A stretch of 64,000 bases of DNA, taken from positions 1 to 64,000 of the forward strand of contig NZ_JAKSXN010000021.1 in assembly GCF_022427145.1 (NCBI RefSeq), given 5' to 3'. The notes under the pieces were generated by a model, which saw nothing but the letters and a program-made list of their open reading frames with translations, did not search any database and was not told where the DNA came from. Below, piece by piece: positions 34,811 to 44,424 of the stretch. The translations under genes were made by a program, and so were the position numbers. Every line of letters begins with the position of its first letter. The stretch's first letter is position 1. Origin of the DNA: Paenibacillus timonensis (GTDB taxonomy: Bacteria > Bacillota > Bacilli > Paenibacillales > Paenibacillaceae).

Positions 34811-35060
34811 GATCCCTCCACCCGCATAGCGGGTGGTTTTTTGTTTCGCACGCTTCGCGAGCTCAACTGGCTAAAGCCGTAACAAAAAACGTCCGAATTT
34901 CTTCGGACGTTTTTATTTCGTATGGCCTTAGATGAGGCCTCAGGGCTTGCTGTGCGGACGCTTTTACCACGATTATCCCGTTCGCTCAGTTCCGGGAGTA
35001 ACCGACCCGCATGACTTGTTATATCTTCCGTTCGGGTCCCCTGACACACCAACACATCTA
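34811..35060. other. Structured intergenic segment beside the insertion sequence
   Basis: The 250-bp gap between the insertion sequence and the YitT gene contains a hairpin CCACCCGC/GCGGGTGG with T6 (34818-34842), the terminator at 34884-34914, and on the minus strand further short stems (CCCG/CGGG near 34975-35000, GAGGCCT near 34935). It has an open frame of 84 codons with no recognisable protein. It could be a remnant of an IS605-type right end, but I cannot support that. Confidence 0.35.
34884..34914. terminator. Bidirectional terminator (yitT side)
   Basis: AAAAAACGTCCGAA and TTCGGACGTTTTT form a stem of about 13 bp with a 4-nt loop and U-runs on both strands. It would end yitT transcripts and shield the insertion sequence. 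Confidence 0.85.
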
Positions 35061-35954
35061 CTACTCGCCCTGCACTCTCTTGAACCCTTCGCCTAATACT
35101 TCATGCGCATTCGTAATGATCACAAAAGCGTTCGGATCCAGCGTTTGCACCAACGTCTTCAGCCGCGTCACTTCGCTTTGCCCTACGACGACCATCAGCA
35201 CGGTCCGCGCATCGCCGGTGTAACCGCCGCGGCCGTCCAGCTTGGTCAGCCCCCGATCCAGGTGATGGAGCACCGCCTGCGAGATCTCCTCCGTCCGCTC
35301 GGCAATAATGTAAGCCACCTTCGTATAATTGAAGCCAAGCTCGATGGCATCGATGATCTTGCCGGTGATGTATAAGCCGATCAAGGCGTACAGCGCTTTT
35401 TCCGGGGACAGCAAAAACCCTGCCAATGCAATCACGATCCCGTCCATCATGACCACACAGACGGAGAGGCTCAGGCCGCTGTATTTCTGGATAATTTGCG
35501 CCAAGTTGGACAATCCCCCGGTTGAGCCCCGGCCCCGAAACACGATGCCCAACCCAACCCCTACGCCGATGCCTCCATATAAGGAAGCCAACAGCGGGTC
35601 CGTCGTTGGGACGGGCATGTCCCGCGTCAAGAAGACGAAGAACGGCAGCACCACGGTGCCGAGCAGCGAACGGATGGAATAATCGCGTCCAAGCAGCAGG
35701 TAACCTGCGATAAACAGCGGAATATTTAGGGCCCATTGGGTGTAAGCCGGCTCGATCCCGATTAGCGACTGGACGATAATCGAGATCCCCGACACTCCGC
35801 CCGAAGCGATATTGCTGGGAACCAGAAACAAGTTGAACGCCAAAGCGGTGATCAACGAACCTATAATAATCATGACCGTGTCCAGGGTGTGGCGAACCGG
35901 CCCGGTGACCGGGATATAATCTTGGAATCTGCGTTTGCGGACCTTCGGCGGCAT
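35061..35954 (-). CDS. YitT family membrane protein
   Basis: The 297-residue protein has five or six membrane helices in the first 200 residues (TVMIIIGSLITALAFNLFLVPSNIASGGVSGISII is the family signature) and a C-terminal cytosolic DUF2179 domain (about 215-290; KVAYIIAERTEEISQAVLHHLDRG). YitT proteins are widespread in Bacillota, often in several copies; the transport function is not established. AGGAGG precedes the ATG. Confidence 0.88.
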   Translation of the reverse strand: MPPKVRKRRFQDYIPVTGPVRHTLDTVMIIIGSLITALAFNLFLVPSNIASGGVSGISIIVQSLIGIEPAYTQWALNIPLFIAGYLLLGRDYSIRSLLGTVVLPFFVFLTRDMPVPTTDPLLASLYGGIGVGVGLGIVFRGRGSTGGLSNLAQIIQKYSGLSLSVCVVMMDGIVIALAGFLLSPEKALYALIGLYITGKIIDAIELGFNYTKVAYIIAERTEEISQAVLHHLDRGLTKLDGRGGYTGDARTVLMVVVGQSEVTRLKTLVQTLDPNAFVIITNAHEVLGEGFKRVQGE

Positions 35955-35989
35955 TCCTGCCCCTCCTTATTTGCATTTCAATATGTAAA

Positions 35990-36030
35990 AAAGAAAAACC
36001 CACCCGTACCAAGCGTGGCCAAGGTGGGTT
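35990..36030 (-). terminator. Terminator of prfB
   Basis: AACCCACC (35997-36004) pairs with GGTGGGTT (36023-36030), followed on the minus strand by TTTTTCTTTTTT. It is 50 nt past the prfB stop. Confidence 0.85.
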
Positions 36031-36079
36031 ATATGAACAAAGGCTCGGTCAGGCGGGATGCGCCAGGCGCTCCCGCCGA

Positions 36080-37190
36080 TCAGCTCTCCGTCTTAATCTG
36101 GCTGCGCAGATACCCGTCGATAAAGGCGTCCAGATCCCCGTCCATCACCGCGCCGACGTTGCCCGTCTCCACGGAAGTCCGGTGATCCTTCACCATGCTG
36201 TACGGGTGGAACACGTACGAGCGGATCTGGCTGCCCCAGGCGATATCCGATTGCTCTCCGCGGATTTCGTCCAGCTCGCGTTGCTGCTCCTCGATCTTGC
36301 GCTCATACAGCTTGGAGCGGAGCATCGTCATCGCCCGTTCGCGGTTCTTGATCTGCGAGCGTTCGTTCTGGCACGTCACCACGATCCCGGTCGGGATGTG
36401 GGTGATCCGCACCGCCGAATCGGTCGTATTGATGTGCTGACCGCCGGCACCGCTGGCGCGGTACGTATCGATTTTCAAATCCTCGGTACGGACTTCGATC
36501 TCCACGTCATCGCTGATTTCCGGCACGACGTCGCAGGAGACGAAGGACGTATGCCGGCGTCCGGAAGCGTCGAACGGCGAGATCCGCACCAACCGGTGCA
36601 CGCCTTTCTCCGCCTTCAGGTAGCCGTAGGCGTTGTAGCCCTTGATCAATAGCGTGACGCTCTTGATCCCGGCTTCGTCGCCCGGGAGATAGTCCAGCGT
36701 CTCGACCTTGAAGCCGCGCTTCTCCGCCCAGCGGGTGTACATCCGCAGCAGCATTTGGCCCCAGTCCTGGGACTCGGTGCCGCCGGCGCCGGGATGCAGT
36801 TCGAGAATCGCGTTCATTTTGTCGTACGGCTGGTTGAGCAGCAGCTGAAGCTCGAACTCCTCCAGCTTCTTCACAAGCGAGGCGACGGAATCGGCAACCT
36901 CTCCGGCCAAGGACTCGTCGCCTTCCTCCTCGGCGAGCTCGGCCATCATTTCCAGCTCGTCATATTCGTTCTGCAGTGCCGTGTACTGGTCCACGGAGGA
37001 CTTCACCGCGTTCATCTCGGCGATGATCCCCTGGGCTTTCTCGTTGTCGTCCCAGAAATCCGGCGCCGCCATTTTTTCCTCATAGTTGGCGATCATCTCT
37101 TGCTTCAGATCTAAGTCAAAGAGACCCCCTAAGGTTGGTTAATTTCTTCGCGATTTCGCGCATGTCTTGTTTCACGTTCGCATCGATCAT
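36080..37190 (-). CDS. prfB: Peptide chain release factor 2 (programmed +1 frameshift)
   Basis: RF2 terminates translation at UGA and UAA. The first frame starts at ATG 37190 and reads 24 codons to an in-frame TGA (37118-37116) in CTT-TGA-C, preceded by the AGGGGG stimulator. A +1 shift past 37118 continues to the stop at 36080, giving 369 residues. The anticodon-like SPF motif ([11 protein letters not shown]) and the catalytic GGQ ([11 protein letters not shown]) are both present. The frameshift is the known autoregulation: low RF2 favours the shift. Gene order hpf-secA-prfB matches B. subtilis. Confidence 0.97.
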
Positions 37191-37234
37191 ACGTTGAATC
37201 ACCTTTCTTTCTCCTTATTTGCTGCCCCACGGGC

Positions 37235-37270
37235 AAAAACGGGCGGCCCGGGGATTCCCAGGCCACCCGT
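37235..37270 (-). terminator. Terminator between secA and prfB
   Basis: ACGGGCGGCC (37239-37248) pairs with GGCCACCCGT (37261-37270) with one mismatch, followed by TTTTT on the minus strand. It separates secA from prfB, about 45 nt before the prfB start. Confidence 0.7.
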
Positions 37271-37307
37271 TGAATCTTGCTTCCTTCATTCCATGACTTG
37301 CTAACTT

Positions 37308-37458
37308 GTCAGGTTTTGAGCACCGAGAAGGTTGGATGAAGCTAGGGACTGAGTAGCGCAGCGTAGCTGGAGGCTACGTGAGCAACGGAAGGCCCGGCTG
37401 AATTCAAGATTCGATGTCGAATCCCCTTCTTGAATTTACTTCGTGATCAAAAGATGAC
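37308..37458. repeat. Structured intergenic repeat, copy 7 (opposite orientation)
   Basis: This 151-bp element is inverted relative to the copies at 8.7-11 kb. Its terminal inverted repeat is GTCAGGTTTTGA/TCAAAAGATGAC (10 of 12 paired). It carries the core GGCTGAATTCAAGATTCG and a GTAGC..GCTAC hairpin. It begins 8 nt beyond the secA stop codon. Confidence 0.85.
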
Positions 37459-37465
37459 ATGACCT

Positions 37466-39973
37466 TTAAGCGTTTTGGCCGTGGCAGTGTTTATATTTCT
37501 TCCCGCTTCCGCAAGGACACAGGTCGTTGCGTCCGACGGTATCGCCGCGCTTCACCGGGCGTTTCTCGGCCGGCTCGCCGCTGGTGGAGATTTTGTCCTC
37601 GTCCACAACCGCTTGACGTTCCTGGTTCGATTCGACCTGTGCCTTCATGATGTAGGTCGCAACCTCTTCCTGGATGCTGGCGATCATCGCGTTAAACATC
37701 TCGTAGCCTTCGAATTGATATTCGCGCAGCGGATCGGTACCGCCGTAAGCCCGCAGATGAATCCCTTGACGCAGCTGATCCATCGCGTCGATATGGTCCA
37801 TCCACTTGCTGTCTACGGAGCGAAGGGCGATGACCTTCTCGAACTCGCGGACCATTTCCGGACCGATTGCTTCTTCGCGCGCATCGTATTTCGTCAGGAC
37901 GCGTTCGAAAATATATTCGACCATCTCGCTTGGCTCTTTGCCCCACAGGTCGTCTTTGGATACGGCGTCTTCGTCCAGCAGCTTGCTGTTGATGTAATCA
38001 GCAACCTCCTGCAGCTCCCAGTTCTCCGGCAGCTCGTCGGCGGTATGGGCTTCAACGACCCGTTCGATGACCGGTTTGATCATATCGAGAATGATCTGCT
38101 TAATATTCTCCGATTCCAGCAGCTCGCGGCGTTGTTTGTAGATGATCTCGCGCTGTTGGTTCATCACGTCGTCATATTGCAGGACGACTTTGCGCACGTC
38201 GAAGTTGTTGCCTTCGACGCGTTTTTGTGCGGACTCGATGGCACGGGTGATCATCTTGCTCTCGATCGGCTGGTCTTCCTCGAAGCCGAGGCGATCCATC
38301 ATGTTCAGCACGTTATCCGCACCGAACCGCTTCATCAACTCGTCGCCCAGCGACAGGTAGAACTGCGTGGAGCCCGGGTCGCCCTGACGACCGGCACGGC
38401 CGCGCAGCTGGTTATCGATCCGGCGCGATTCATGGCGCTCGGTACCTATGATATGCAGGCCGCCTAAATCGGCCACGCCTTCGCCAAGCAAAATGTCGGT
38501 ACCGCGGCCCGCCATGTTAGTGGCGATCGTCACGGAGCCTGGTTCCCCGGCGCGGGAGATGATTTCCGCTTCCTCCGCATGGTATTTCGCGTTCAGCACC
38601 TTATGCGGTACGCCTTTACGCTTCAGCATCTCGGATACGCGTTCGGAGTTCTCGATCGAGATCGTGCCGACGAGCACCGGTTGATTTTTCTTATGACGTT
38701 CAACGATTTCATCCACAACCGCCTTGAACTTGCCGTCGACGCTCTTATAAACGACGTCCGGCATATCCTGGCGCTGGTTCGGACGGTTGGTCGGCACCTG
38801 CAGCACTTCGAGGCCGTAGATTTTCTTGAACTCCTCTTCCTCCGTCTTCGCCGTACCGGTCATCCCGGCCAGCTTGCGGTACATCCGGAAGTAATTCTGG
38901 AACGTGATCGTCGCCAGCGTCATGCTTTCGTTCTGAACCTCGATGCCTTCTTTGGCTTCGATCGCCTGGTGCAGTCCATCGCTGTAACGGCGGCCTTGCA
39001 TGATCCGGCCTGTGAATTCGTCGACGATCAGCACTTCGTCCTCGGTCACGACGTAATCCACGTCGCGGCGCATGATGACGTTCGCTTTGAGCGCCTGCAC
39101 CACGTGGTGGTTCAGCGTAACGTGTTTATGATCGTACAAGTTATCAATGCCGAAGAGGCGCTCCGCTTTGGCGACCCCTTTTTCGGTCAGCGAAACGGCC
39201 TTGACTTTAATGTCTACCGTATAGTCTTCTTCCGGCGTCAGCGTCTTCACAAACCGGTCCGCTGCATAATACAGCTCGGTCGATTTCTGAGCTTGACCGG
39301 AAATAATGAGCGGGGTCCGCGCTTCATCGATGAGAATGGAGTCCACTTCGTCAATGATACAAAAATACAGCGGCCGCTGTACCATCTGTTCTTTATAAAG
39401 CACCATATTGTCGCGCAGGTAATCGAACCCGAATTCGTTGTTCGTTCCGTACGTAATATCGCAAGCATACGCTTCCTGTTTCTGCTCATGCTCCATGCCG
39501 TTCAGGTTCACCCCAACCGTCATGCCGAGGAAGTTGTAAATCTGCCCCATCTGCTGGCTGTCGCGTTGTGCCAAATAGTCGTTGACGGTAACGACGTGCA
39601 CGCCTTTCCCCAGAAGCGCATTCAAATAAACCGGCAGGGTTCCGACCAGCGTTTTCCCTTCACCGGTTTTCATCTCCGCGATTCTACCTTCGTGAAGCGC
39701 CATGCCGCCGACCAATTGCACGTCGAAGTGACGCATGCCCAGCGTACGCTTGGAAGCTTCCCGTACCGTGGCAAAAGCTTCCGGAAGCAGTTCGTCCAGC
39801 GTTTCGCCTTTTTCGATCCGTTCCCGGAACTCGGCGGTTTTCGCCTGCAACTGCTCGTCCGAAAGTGCCTCAAATTGCGGCTCCAATGAATTAATATGAT
39901 CTACCGTCTTCATCAGACGTTTGACATCACGTTCGTTCGTGTCGCCAAAAATCTTCTTTACTAATCCCAGCAT
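37466..39973 (-). CDS. secA: Preprotein translocase ATPase SecA
   Basis: SecA is the motor that pushes unfolded precursors through SecYEG. It has 835 residues: nucleotide-binding folds with [14 protein letters not shown] (Walker A, about 101) and the DEVD box ([15 protein letters not shown]), the second helicase half with [11 protein letters not shown], and the C-terminal zinc finger [13 protein letters not shown] that binds phospholipid or SecB-like partners. Length is typical for Bacillales. AAAGGGG precedes the ATG. Confidence 0.98.
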   Translation of the reverse strand: MLGLVKKIFGDTNERDVKRLMKTVDHINSLEPQFEALSDEQLQAKTAEFRERIEKGETLDELLPEAFATVREASKRTLGMRHFDVQLVGGMALHEGRIAEMKTGEGKTLVGTLPVYLNALLGKGVHVVTVNDYLAQRDSQQMGQIYNFLGMTVGVNLNGMEHEQKQEAYACDITYGTNNEFGFDYLRDNMVLYKEQMVQRPLYFCIIDEVDSILIDEARTPLIISGQAQKSTELYYAADRFVKTLTPEEDYTVDIKVKAVSLTEKGVAKAERLFGIDNLYDHKHVTLNHHVVQALKANVIMRRDVDYVVTEDEVLIVDEFTGRIMQGRRYSDGLHQAIEAKEGIEVQNESMTLATITFQNYFRMYRKLAGMTGTAKTEEEEFKKIYGLEVLQVPTNRPNQRQDMPDVVYKSVDGKFKAVVDEIVERHKKNQPVLVGTISIENSERVSEMLKRKGVPHKVLNAKYHAEEAEIISRAGEPGSVTIATNMAGRGTDILLGEGVADLGGLHIIGTERHESRRIDNQLRGRAGRQGDPGSTQFYLSLGDELMKRFGADNVLNMMDRLGFEEDQPIESKMITRAIESAQKRVEGNNFDVRKVVLQYDDVMNQQREIIYKQRRELLESENIKQIILDMIKPVIERVVEAHTADELPENWELQEVADYINSKLLDEDAVSKDDLWGKEPSEMVEYIFERVLTKYDAREEAIGPEMVREFEKVIALRSVDSKWMDHIDAMDQLRQGIHLRAYGGTDPLREYQFEGYEMFNAMIASIQEEVATYIMKAQVESNQERQAVVDEDKISTSGEPAEKRPVKRGDTVGRNDLCPCGSGKKYKHCHGQNA

Positions 39974-40012
39974 GATTTACCCCTTTCACGCATAAACAGA
40001 TGATTTGCCTAA

Positions 40013-40041
40013 ATTGTAACAGTTTGTAAGGCACGCCGCAA
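40013..40041 (-). promoter_or_regulatory. Candidate secA promoter
   Basis: On the minus strand TTGCGG (40041-40036), 17 nt, TACAAT (40018-40013). The -10 is good and the -35 weak. It is about 40 nt ahead of secA. Confidence 0.45.
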
Positions 40042-40092
40042 CACGCCCCGTCACGTCTGCACTGCGGTAAAGCGCCTTTGTATACGAATAAA

Positions 40093-40120
40093 GAGCCCTA
40101 TCCGCGGGCGGATAAGGCTC
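40093..40120 (-). terminator. Terminator of hpf
   Basis: GAGCCCTATCCG pairs with CGGATAAGGCTC (one mismatch), followed on the minus strand by TTTATT. It isolates hpf from secA. Confidence 0.65.
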
Positions 40121-40195
40121 GTTTCCTTTGCGTTAGGATCACAGGAATTACCATCTGGTTCAACCAATCGTCATAAATGCACGATCCGTTGGGAG

Positions 40196-40747
40196 TTAGT
40201 CCTGCTCGATCAAACCGTATTTGCCGTCATTGCGTTTGTAGACGACGTTGACTTCCTTGGTGTCGATGTTCGAGAAAACGAAGAAGTTGTGTCCTACCAT
40301 ATTCATTTGCAAAATCGCTTCCTCTACGTCCATCGGCTTCAAGGTGAAGCGTTTCGTGCGGACCACTTCCAGCTCTTCATCGCTTTCATCCAGCGCCACG
40401 GAGCCTGCGGTTGCGCCCTCTACAAAGAGGCTGTTCTTCGCGCCTTTCTGGCGCAGCTTACGGTTGATTTTCGTTTTGTGCTTGCGGATTTGACGCTCAA
40501 GCTTGTCCACAACCGCATCAATGGATGCGTACATGTCGTCGCTGCGGTCTTCCGCGCGAAGCACAACGCCGATCAGAGGAATCGTTACCTCGACCGCGTG
40601 CAAACCTCGTACCACACTTAACGTGACAGTACCGTCTGAGGTGGGGGGTGCATCAAAGTACTTGTCAAGCCGGCTGAGTTTCTTGTCTACGTAGTCACGC
40701 AAGGCCTCAGTCACTTCAATCTGCTGTCCTCGAATACTAAAATTCAT
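40196..40747 (-). CDS. hpf: Ribosome hibernation promoting factor, long form
   Basis: Long HPF (YvyD) dimerises 70S ribosomes into 100S particles in stationary phase. The 183 residues comprise the N-terminal S30AE domain (about 1-100; MNFSIRGQQIEVTEALRDYVDKKLSRLDKYF) and the C-terminal dimerisation domain (about 125-180; KRFTLKPMDVEEAILQMNMVGHNFFVF). AGGAGG precedes the ATG. In B. subtilis it lies directly after the flagellar fliD-fliS-fliT genes, a point relevant to the glycan island upstream here. Confidence 0.96.
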   Translation of the reverse strand: MNFSIRGQQIEVTEALRDYVDKKLSRLDKYFDAPPTSDGTVTLSVVRGLHAVEVTIPLIGVVLRAEDRSDDMYASIDAVVDKLERQIRKHKTKINRKLRQKGAKNSLFVEGATAGSVALDESDEELEVVRTKRFTLKPMDVEEAILQMNMVGHNFFVFSNIDTKEVNVVYKRNDGKYGLIEQD

Positions 40748-40776
40748 AGGGCACTCCTCCTTTGCTTTGCACCTTC

Positions 40777-40805
40777 ATTATACCATGGCGTAAAGGCAAA
40801 GTAAA
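40777..40805 (-). promoter_or_regulatory. SigA-type promoter of hpf
   Basis: On the minus strand TTTACT (40805-40800), 17 nt, TATAAT (40782-40777), about 30 nt before the hpf start. Confidence 0.65.
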
Positions 40806-40875
40806 AAGTGTTAAAGGGCCGTAAAACATGCCGTCACCGATAAAAAGAGGCTTCGAGTCCGGCAAATCTCCCGTC

Positions 40876-41385
40876 CTATATGGGACGACGTTGTTTCCCG
40901 CCTCCTCGCCAGCGATTCAACAAAATCGTGAACGCCGCGCCGCAGGTTGCTCCGATCGTATCCAGCACCACGTCCTGTACCAAGGCCGTCCGCCCCGGGG
41001 TAAGGCTCTGGTGCACCTCGTCCGAGCAAGCATAGAGGAACGCGCCCAGGATCGCGAAGAGGAGACGCCGACGGTTGGATCGTCCTCGTCCACCTAAAGC
41101 GTATACGAGGAAAGCCGCCAACAAGGCATAACTTCCGAAATGCGCCGCCTTACGGATGAAGAACTCGATAAAGCTCGCCCCGCCCACGCTCTCCACGCTG
41201 ATCTCATGCCCGCCGTAGCTGAACCGGATCCCGCCGAACCAGTCGGTGATCGATTGGTCCGAGGTATTTTTTTCGATATCCGGTACCAGAGACTGCTCCT
41301 GATACGATTGCGAAGAGAACCCGAACAGGATCGCCATCATCGCGATCGCCGGCAGCCAGCGAAGCCAAGGCCGAAGGTTGTGCAT
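40876..41385 (-). CDS. VanZ family protein
   Basis: The 169-residue protein has four membrane helices (about 9-22, 78-97, 107-122 and 137-155). Segments MAILFGFSSQS, IRKAAHFGSYALLAAFLVYAL and ACSDEVHQSLTPGRTALVQDVVLDTIGATCG are the VanZ/YdjF signature with the conserved Asp-Glu-x-His-Gln. VanZ raises teicoplanin tolerance by an unknown route; most chromosomal homologues have no known role. A GAGGTG site precedes the ATG. Confidence 0.85.
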   Translation of the reverse strand: MHNLRPWLRWLPAIAMMAILFGFSSQSYQEQSLVPDIEKNTSDQSITDWFGGIRFSYGGHEISVESVGGASFIEFFIRKAAHFGSYALLAAFLVYALGGRGRSNRRRLLFAILGAFLYACSDEVHQSLTPGRTALVQDVVLDTIGATCGAAFTILLNRWRGGGKQRRPI

Positions 41386-41426
41386 AGGAGGTCACCTCGA
41401 TTGTTTATTAAGTGATAACATAAGAA

Positions 41427-41449
41427 AACCCCGGGTTTCCCCGGGGGTT
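41427..41449 (-). terminator. Terminator of the cold-shock gene
   Basis: AACCCCGG and CCGGGGGTT form a stem (one bulged base) with TTTTCTT on the minus strand, 65 nt beyond the stop codon. Confidence 0.7.
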
Positions 41450-41513
41450 GCTAGCGAATCTTCAATTGTTAACCATCGTACCGTTCATATGTAGGTCGGC
41501 TGTGCCGGGATGA

Positions 41514-41711
41514 TTACAGTTTGATTACGTTAGCGGCTTGTGGACCACGAGCGCCTTCAACGATTTCGAACTCGACGGATTGGCCTTCTTCCAGCGTTTT
41601 GAAGCCTTCGGATTGGATCGCGGAGAAGTGTACGAATACGTCGCCGCCTTCTTCAGTTTCGATGAAACCGTAGCCTTTTTCTGCGTTGAACCATTTTACT
41701 TTACCTTGCAT
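41514..41711 (-). CDS. Cold-shock protein (CspA/CspB family)
   Basis: This 65-residue single-stranded nucleic-acid chaperone contains RNP1 KGYGFIE and RNP2 VFVHFSAI, with the typical end [10 protein letters not shown]. Which Bacillus paralogue (cspB, cspC, cspD) it matches cannot be decided. It has its own strong promoter and terminator. Confidence 0.96.
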   Translation of the reverse strand: MQGKVKWFNAEKGYGFIETEEGGDVFVHFSAIQSEGFKTLEEGQSVEFEIVEGARGPQAANVIKL

Positions 41712-41775
41712 GCACTAACATTCCCTTCGTTATCAAATAAGAGTGTGATCCTTGTAACCAAGCCCCACATGTCTG

Positions 41776-41805
41776 ACTATACCACCCGAACTTATCCAGT
41801 GTCAA
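41776..41805 (-). promoter_or_regulatory. Strong SigA promoter of the cold-shock gene
   Basis: On the minus strand TTGACA (41805-41800), 18 nt, TATAGT (41781-41776). The leader is about 57 nt, short for a cold-shock gene, with GAAGGGA as the ribosome site. Confidence 0.8.
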
Positions 41806-41961
41806 TTACCAAGGAAAAGGTTTTATTGTAAGGAATTTGTAGAAATTTGGAGATTAGTGATCATCAACATTATATGCAACCCATGAAATATCATCTAACC
41901 TCAATCAGTAATCATGAATCAAATTTAGAAAACACTTATAAACAGCGCCTTCTAAGATGCA

Positions 41962-43134
41962 TTAATTTCTTAGATTTCTATGGACAATAACAGTTTCAAG
42001 TACTTTAGCCGCTCTGTGAACCCACAGATGTTCTTTTAGAATTTTGGATCGGCTTTCAGTAGCTATCAAATTTAGTTTATCCTCGTTCAGAAGTGCATTC
42101 GCCATAATCTCCGAAATATCAGGCTTATTGCCCTCAAAGAAAATAATATCTTTTCCGTTCGTGAAATTTTCACTCAAGTATTGGTTTGAATCCGTAACTG
42201 GTACAGCCCCCATTCTTGCGGCATCAAACACTCTTTCATGTGATCCATTAAAGAATAACGGAAGTACCGTCACGACCAATTTGGATTGCTCCATTTTGTC
42301 GATTACTGCTGGATAAGGTATATTCGCGTCGATTCTAATTGCCTCTGGCAAGTTCTTGATGCGCCCCCATCCGTTACCGCATAAATGTAAATTGAAATCT
42401 TTGAGTGACAAAACAAGATCTCTTCTTCGACGTTGTCTTAGATACTTATCAATTAATTGCAAAAAGTAAAATAGTCGAGCTCCGTAATTACTATACTCCA
42501 TGCCTTTATCGCTTAATATTTTTTGAAAAGCTTGGTGCAGTGGTATCCCCCAATAACTGTATGCATACTCCATAATATCATCCATCAAACTAGAAATAAC
42601 TGGACCACATTGTTTCCATTGACTCCGATACACTTCGGGGTCGGCGTATGAACCCGGTAAAAAAATATCCACTTTCCTATCGCGGATAGGTAAGACCTGC
42701 TGTCGTTCATCCATATTTGTGGCATGAGGTATGAAAACTTTAGTATTTTTTTTAGATAATTGAGTTGTTGTAAAATCCATGTGATTTCGATCAACAAAGG
42801 AAAAAATCACATTTTCGGCTTTATGGTTAATCCTATCTATATGATAAATAGGGTCATCCACAAAAAAGGTCACAAGAGGCACTTGAAGCTGATCATATAG
42901 TGATTTTCCTTGCACTGCGATATCAATGCCAATGCCGTTAAAAGAGAAGAAAAAAAAGATTTCCTGTTTTTGTATTGTCGCATTTAAATGGTTCACTGCA
43001 TCATTCTCTAAAAAATCAATGATTTTGACAGGATAGCCGTACTGTTCAAATGCAGCAGCGATGTAATCAGCAAAGTATCGCATTACATCATATTGACTTT
43101 GGCCTTTGAAGATAACAATGATCGGCTGTTCCAT
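41962..43134 (-). CDS. CgeB-like glycosyltransferase
   Basis: The 390-residue protein has an N-terminal DUF3880-like half and a C-terminal glycosyltransferase family 1-type half (GSHERVFDAARMGAVPVTDSNQY, ISEIMANALLNEDKLNLIA). CgeB-type proteins glycosylate the B. subtilis spore crust and also occur in flagellin islands. AGAGGAG precedes the ATG. It is the last gene of the 22-kb minus-strand island, so it may transfer the finished sugar to protein or polymer; this is inference. Confidence 0.75.
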   Translation of the reverse strand: MEQPIIVIFKGQSQYDVMRYFADYIAAAFEQYGYPVKIIDFLENDAVNHLNATIQKQEIFFFFSFNGIGIDIAVQGKSLYDQLQVPLVTFFVDDPIYHIDRINHKAENVIFSFVDRNHMDFTTTQLSKKNTKVFIPHATNMDERQQVLPIRDRKVDIFLPGSYADPEVYRSQWKQCGPVISSLMDDIMEYAYSYWGIPLHQAFQKILSDKGMEYSNYGARLFYFLQLIDKYLRQRRRRDLVLSLKDFNLHLCGNGWGRIKNLPEAIRIDANIPYPAVIDKMEQSKLVVTVLPLFFNGSHERVFDAARMGAVPVTDSNQYLSENFTNGKDIIFFEGNKPDISEIMANALLNEDKLNLIATESRSKILKEHLWVHRAAKVLETVIVHRNLRN

Positions 43135-43188
43135 AAGTAGTCTCCTCTTTTCTGCAATCTATAGATGCGAAATCTTTACAAGAATTTT

Positions 43189-44388
43189 TTATGTACTAGC
43201 CTTTTTCAAGTACTTGTCATACACTTTTTTGACAGCAGTCTGTACATCGGATATATCCTCATTTGTCATTTTCGGAAATAGCGGCAAGGTAATGGCGGTA
43301 TGGTAATAACTTTCTGCATTAGGGCACAAGCCGGGACGGTAACCCAATGATTGATAGTACGGCTGCAAATATACCGGGATATAGTGAACGTTGACACCGA
43401 TATTCTCCGCGCGAAGTGCTTCAAAGATCTCTTTCCGGCTTGCAGTAAAATATTCAGGCAACCAACGAATGACGTAAAGGTGCCAGGATGATTCGGCCAT
43501 CGGATGCTGCTTCGGAACGACCAAACCAGGCAACGTGGAGAAACACTCATTGTACACTGAAGCGATCTCCCGTCTTCTCGCGACAAAATCGTGAAGCTTG
43601 TCCATTTGGCTCGCTCCCAGTGCCGCTTGCATATCAGTCATTCTGTAATTGTAGCCAAGCTCCTGCATTTCGTAATACCATGGCCCGTCATTTTGGATGA
43701 GACGATTCGGATTTCGCGTCATCCCATGATTGCGGAACAACAGCAACCGCTCGTAGTAACGCTCATCGTTCGTCGTAATGACCCCGCCTTCACCGGTTGT
43801 AACATGCTTAACCGGGTGAAAGCTGAACATCGTCATATCGGCCCAAGAGCCTATTTTCTGCCCAGCATAGGAAGCTCCCAGCGAATGCGCTGCATCTTGG
43901 ATCAAAACGAGGTTTCGATCCCGCGCCAGCATCGAGATTCGGTCCACTTCCACAGGCTGTCCTGTAAAGTCCACCGCGATGATCGCTTTGGTTCTTTCGG
44001 TGATTTTCGACTCAATCTCTGAAGGAGCGACATTGTAGGTATCCATGTCGATATCCGCAAAAACCGGCGTTCCCCCTTGGTAAAGGACGCAGTTGCTGCT
44101 GGCCAGAAAAGTGATCGGTGTCGTTATCACTTCATCGCCTTGACCGATCTCTGCCGCGAAGCAAGCTCCATGAAGTGCAGCTGTACCATTCGCAAAAGCC
44201 ACGGCATATTTGGCACCTACAGCATCAGCGACTTTGCGTTCAAACTGTTCGATCGCCGGCCCTTGGGTGATGAACGCCCCCCGCAACACCTTCACGACAG
44301 CTTCAATATCTTGCTCATCCAGCCATTGTTGACCGTAAGGCAGCAGCGTTTCACGAACCGGGCGGTCGGATTCATGTTCCTTAGTCAT
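43189..44388 (-). CDS. pseC: UDP-4-keto-sugar aminotransferase, PseC-type
   Basis: This DegT/DnrJ/EryC1-family PLP enzyme has 399 residues. The PLP lysine is in FSFHPVKHVTTGEGG (near 194). YGQQWLDEQDIEAVVKVLRGAFITQGP and the overall sequence fit PseC, which makes UDP-4-amino-4,6-dideoxy-N-acetyl-beta-L-altrosamine in the pseudaminic acid route; SpsC of B. subtilis is a relative. Its substrate would come from the PseB-like dehydratase at the window's right edge. AAGGGAA precedes the start. Confidence 0.86.
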   Translation of the reverse strand: MTKEHESDRPVRETLLPYGQQWLDEQDIEAVVKVLRGAFITQGPAIEQFERKVADAVGAKYAVAFANGTAALHGACFAAEIGQGDEVITTPITFLASSNCVLYQGGTPVFADIDMDTYNVAPSEIESKITERTKAIIAVDFTGQPVEVDRISMLARDRNLVLIQDAAHSLGASYAGQKIGSWADMTMFSFHPVKHVTTGEGGVITTNDERYYERLLLFRNHGMTRNPNRLIQNDGPWYYEMQELGYNYRMTDMQAALGASQMDKLHDFVARRREIASVYNECFSTLPGLVVPKQHPMAESSWHLYVIRWLPEYFTASRKEIFEALRAENIGVNVHYIPVYLQPYYQSLGYRPGLCPNAESYYHTAITLPLFPKMTNEDISDVQTAVKKVYDKYLKKAST

Positions 44389-44424
44389 TTCTAAAGTTCC
44401 CTTCTTCCTTCATGGTTGCTTCAC

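Noticed and set aside
34801-35055. 84-codon frame beside the insertion sequence as a TnpB C-terminus
   Set aside because: No RuvC or zinc-finger residues are visible, and the frame spans terminator hairpins; kept only as a structured intergenic segment.
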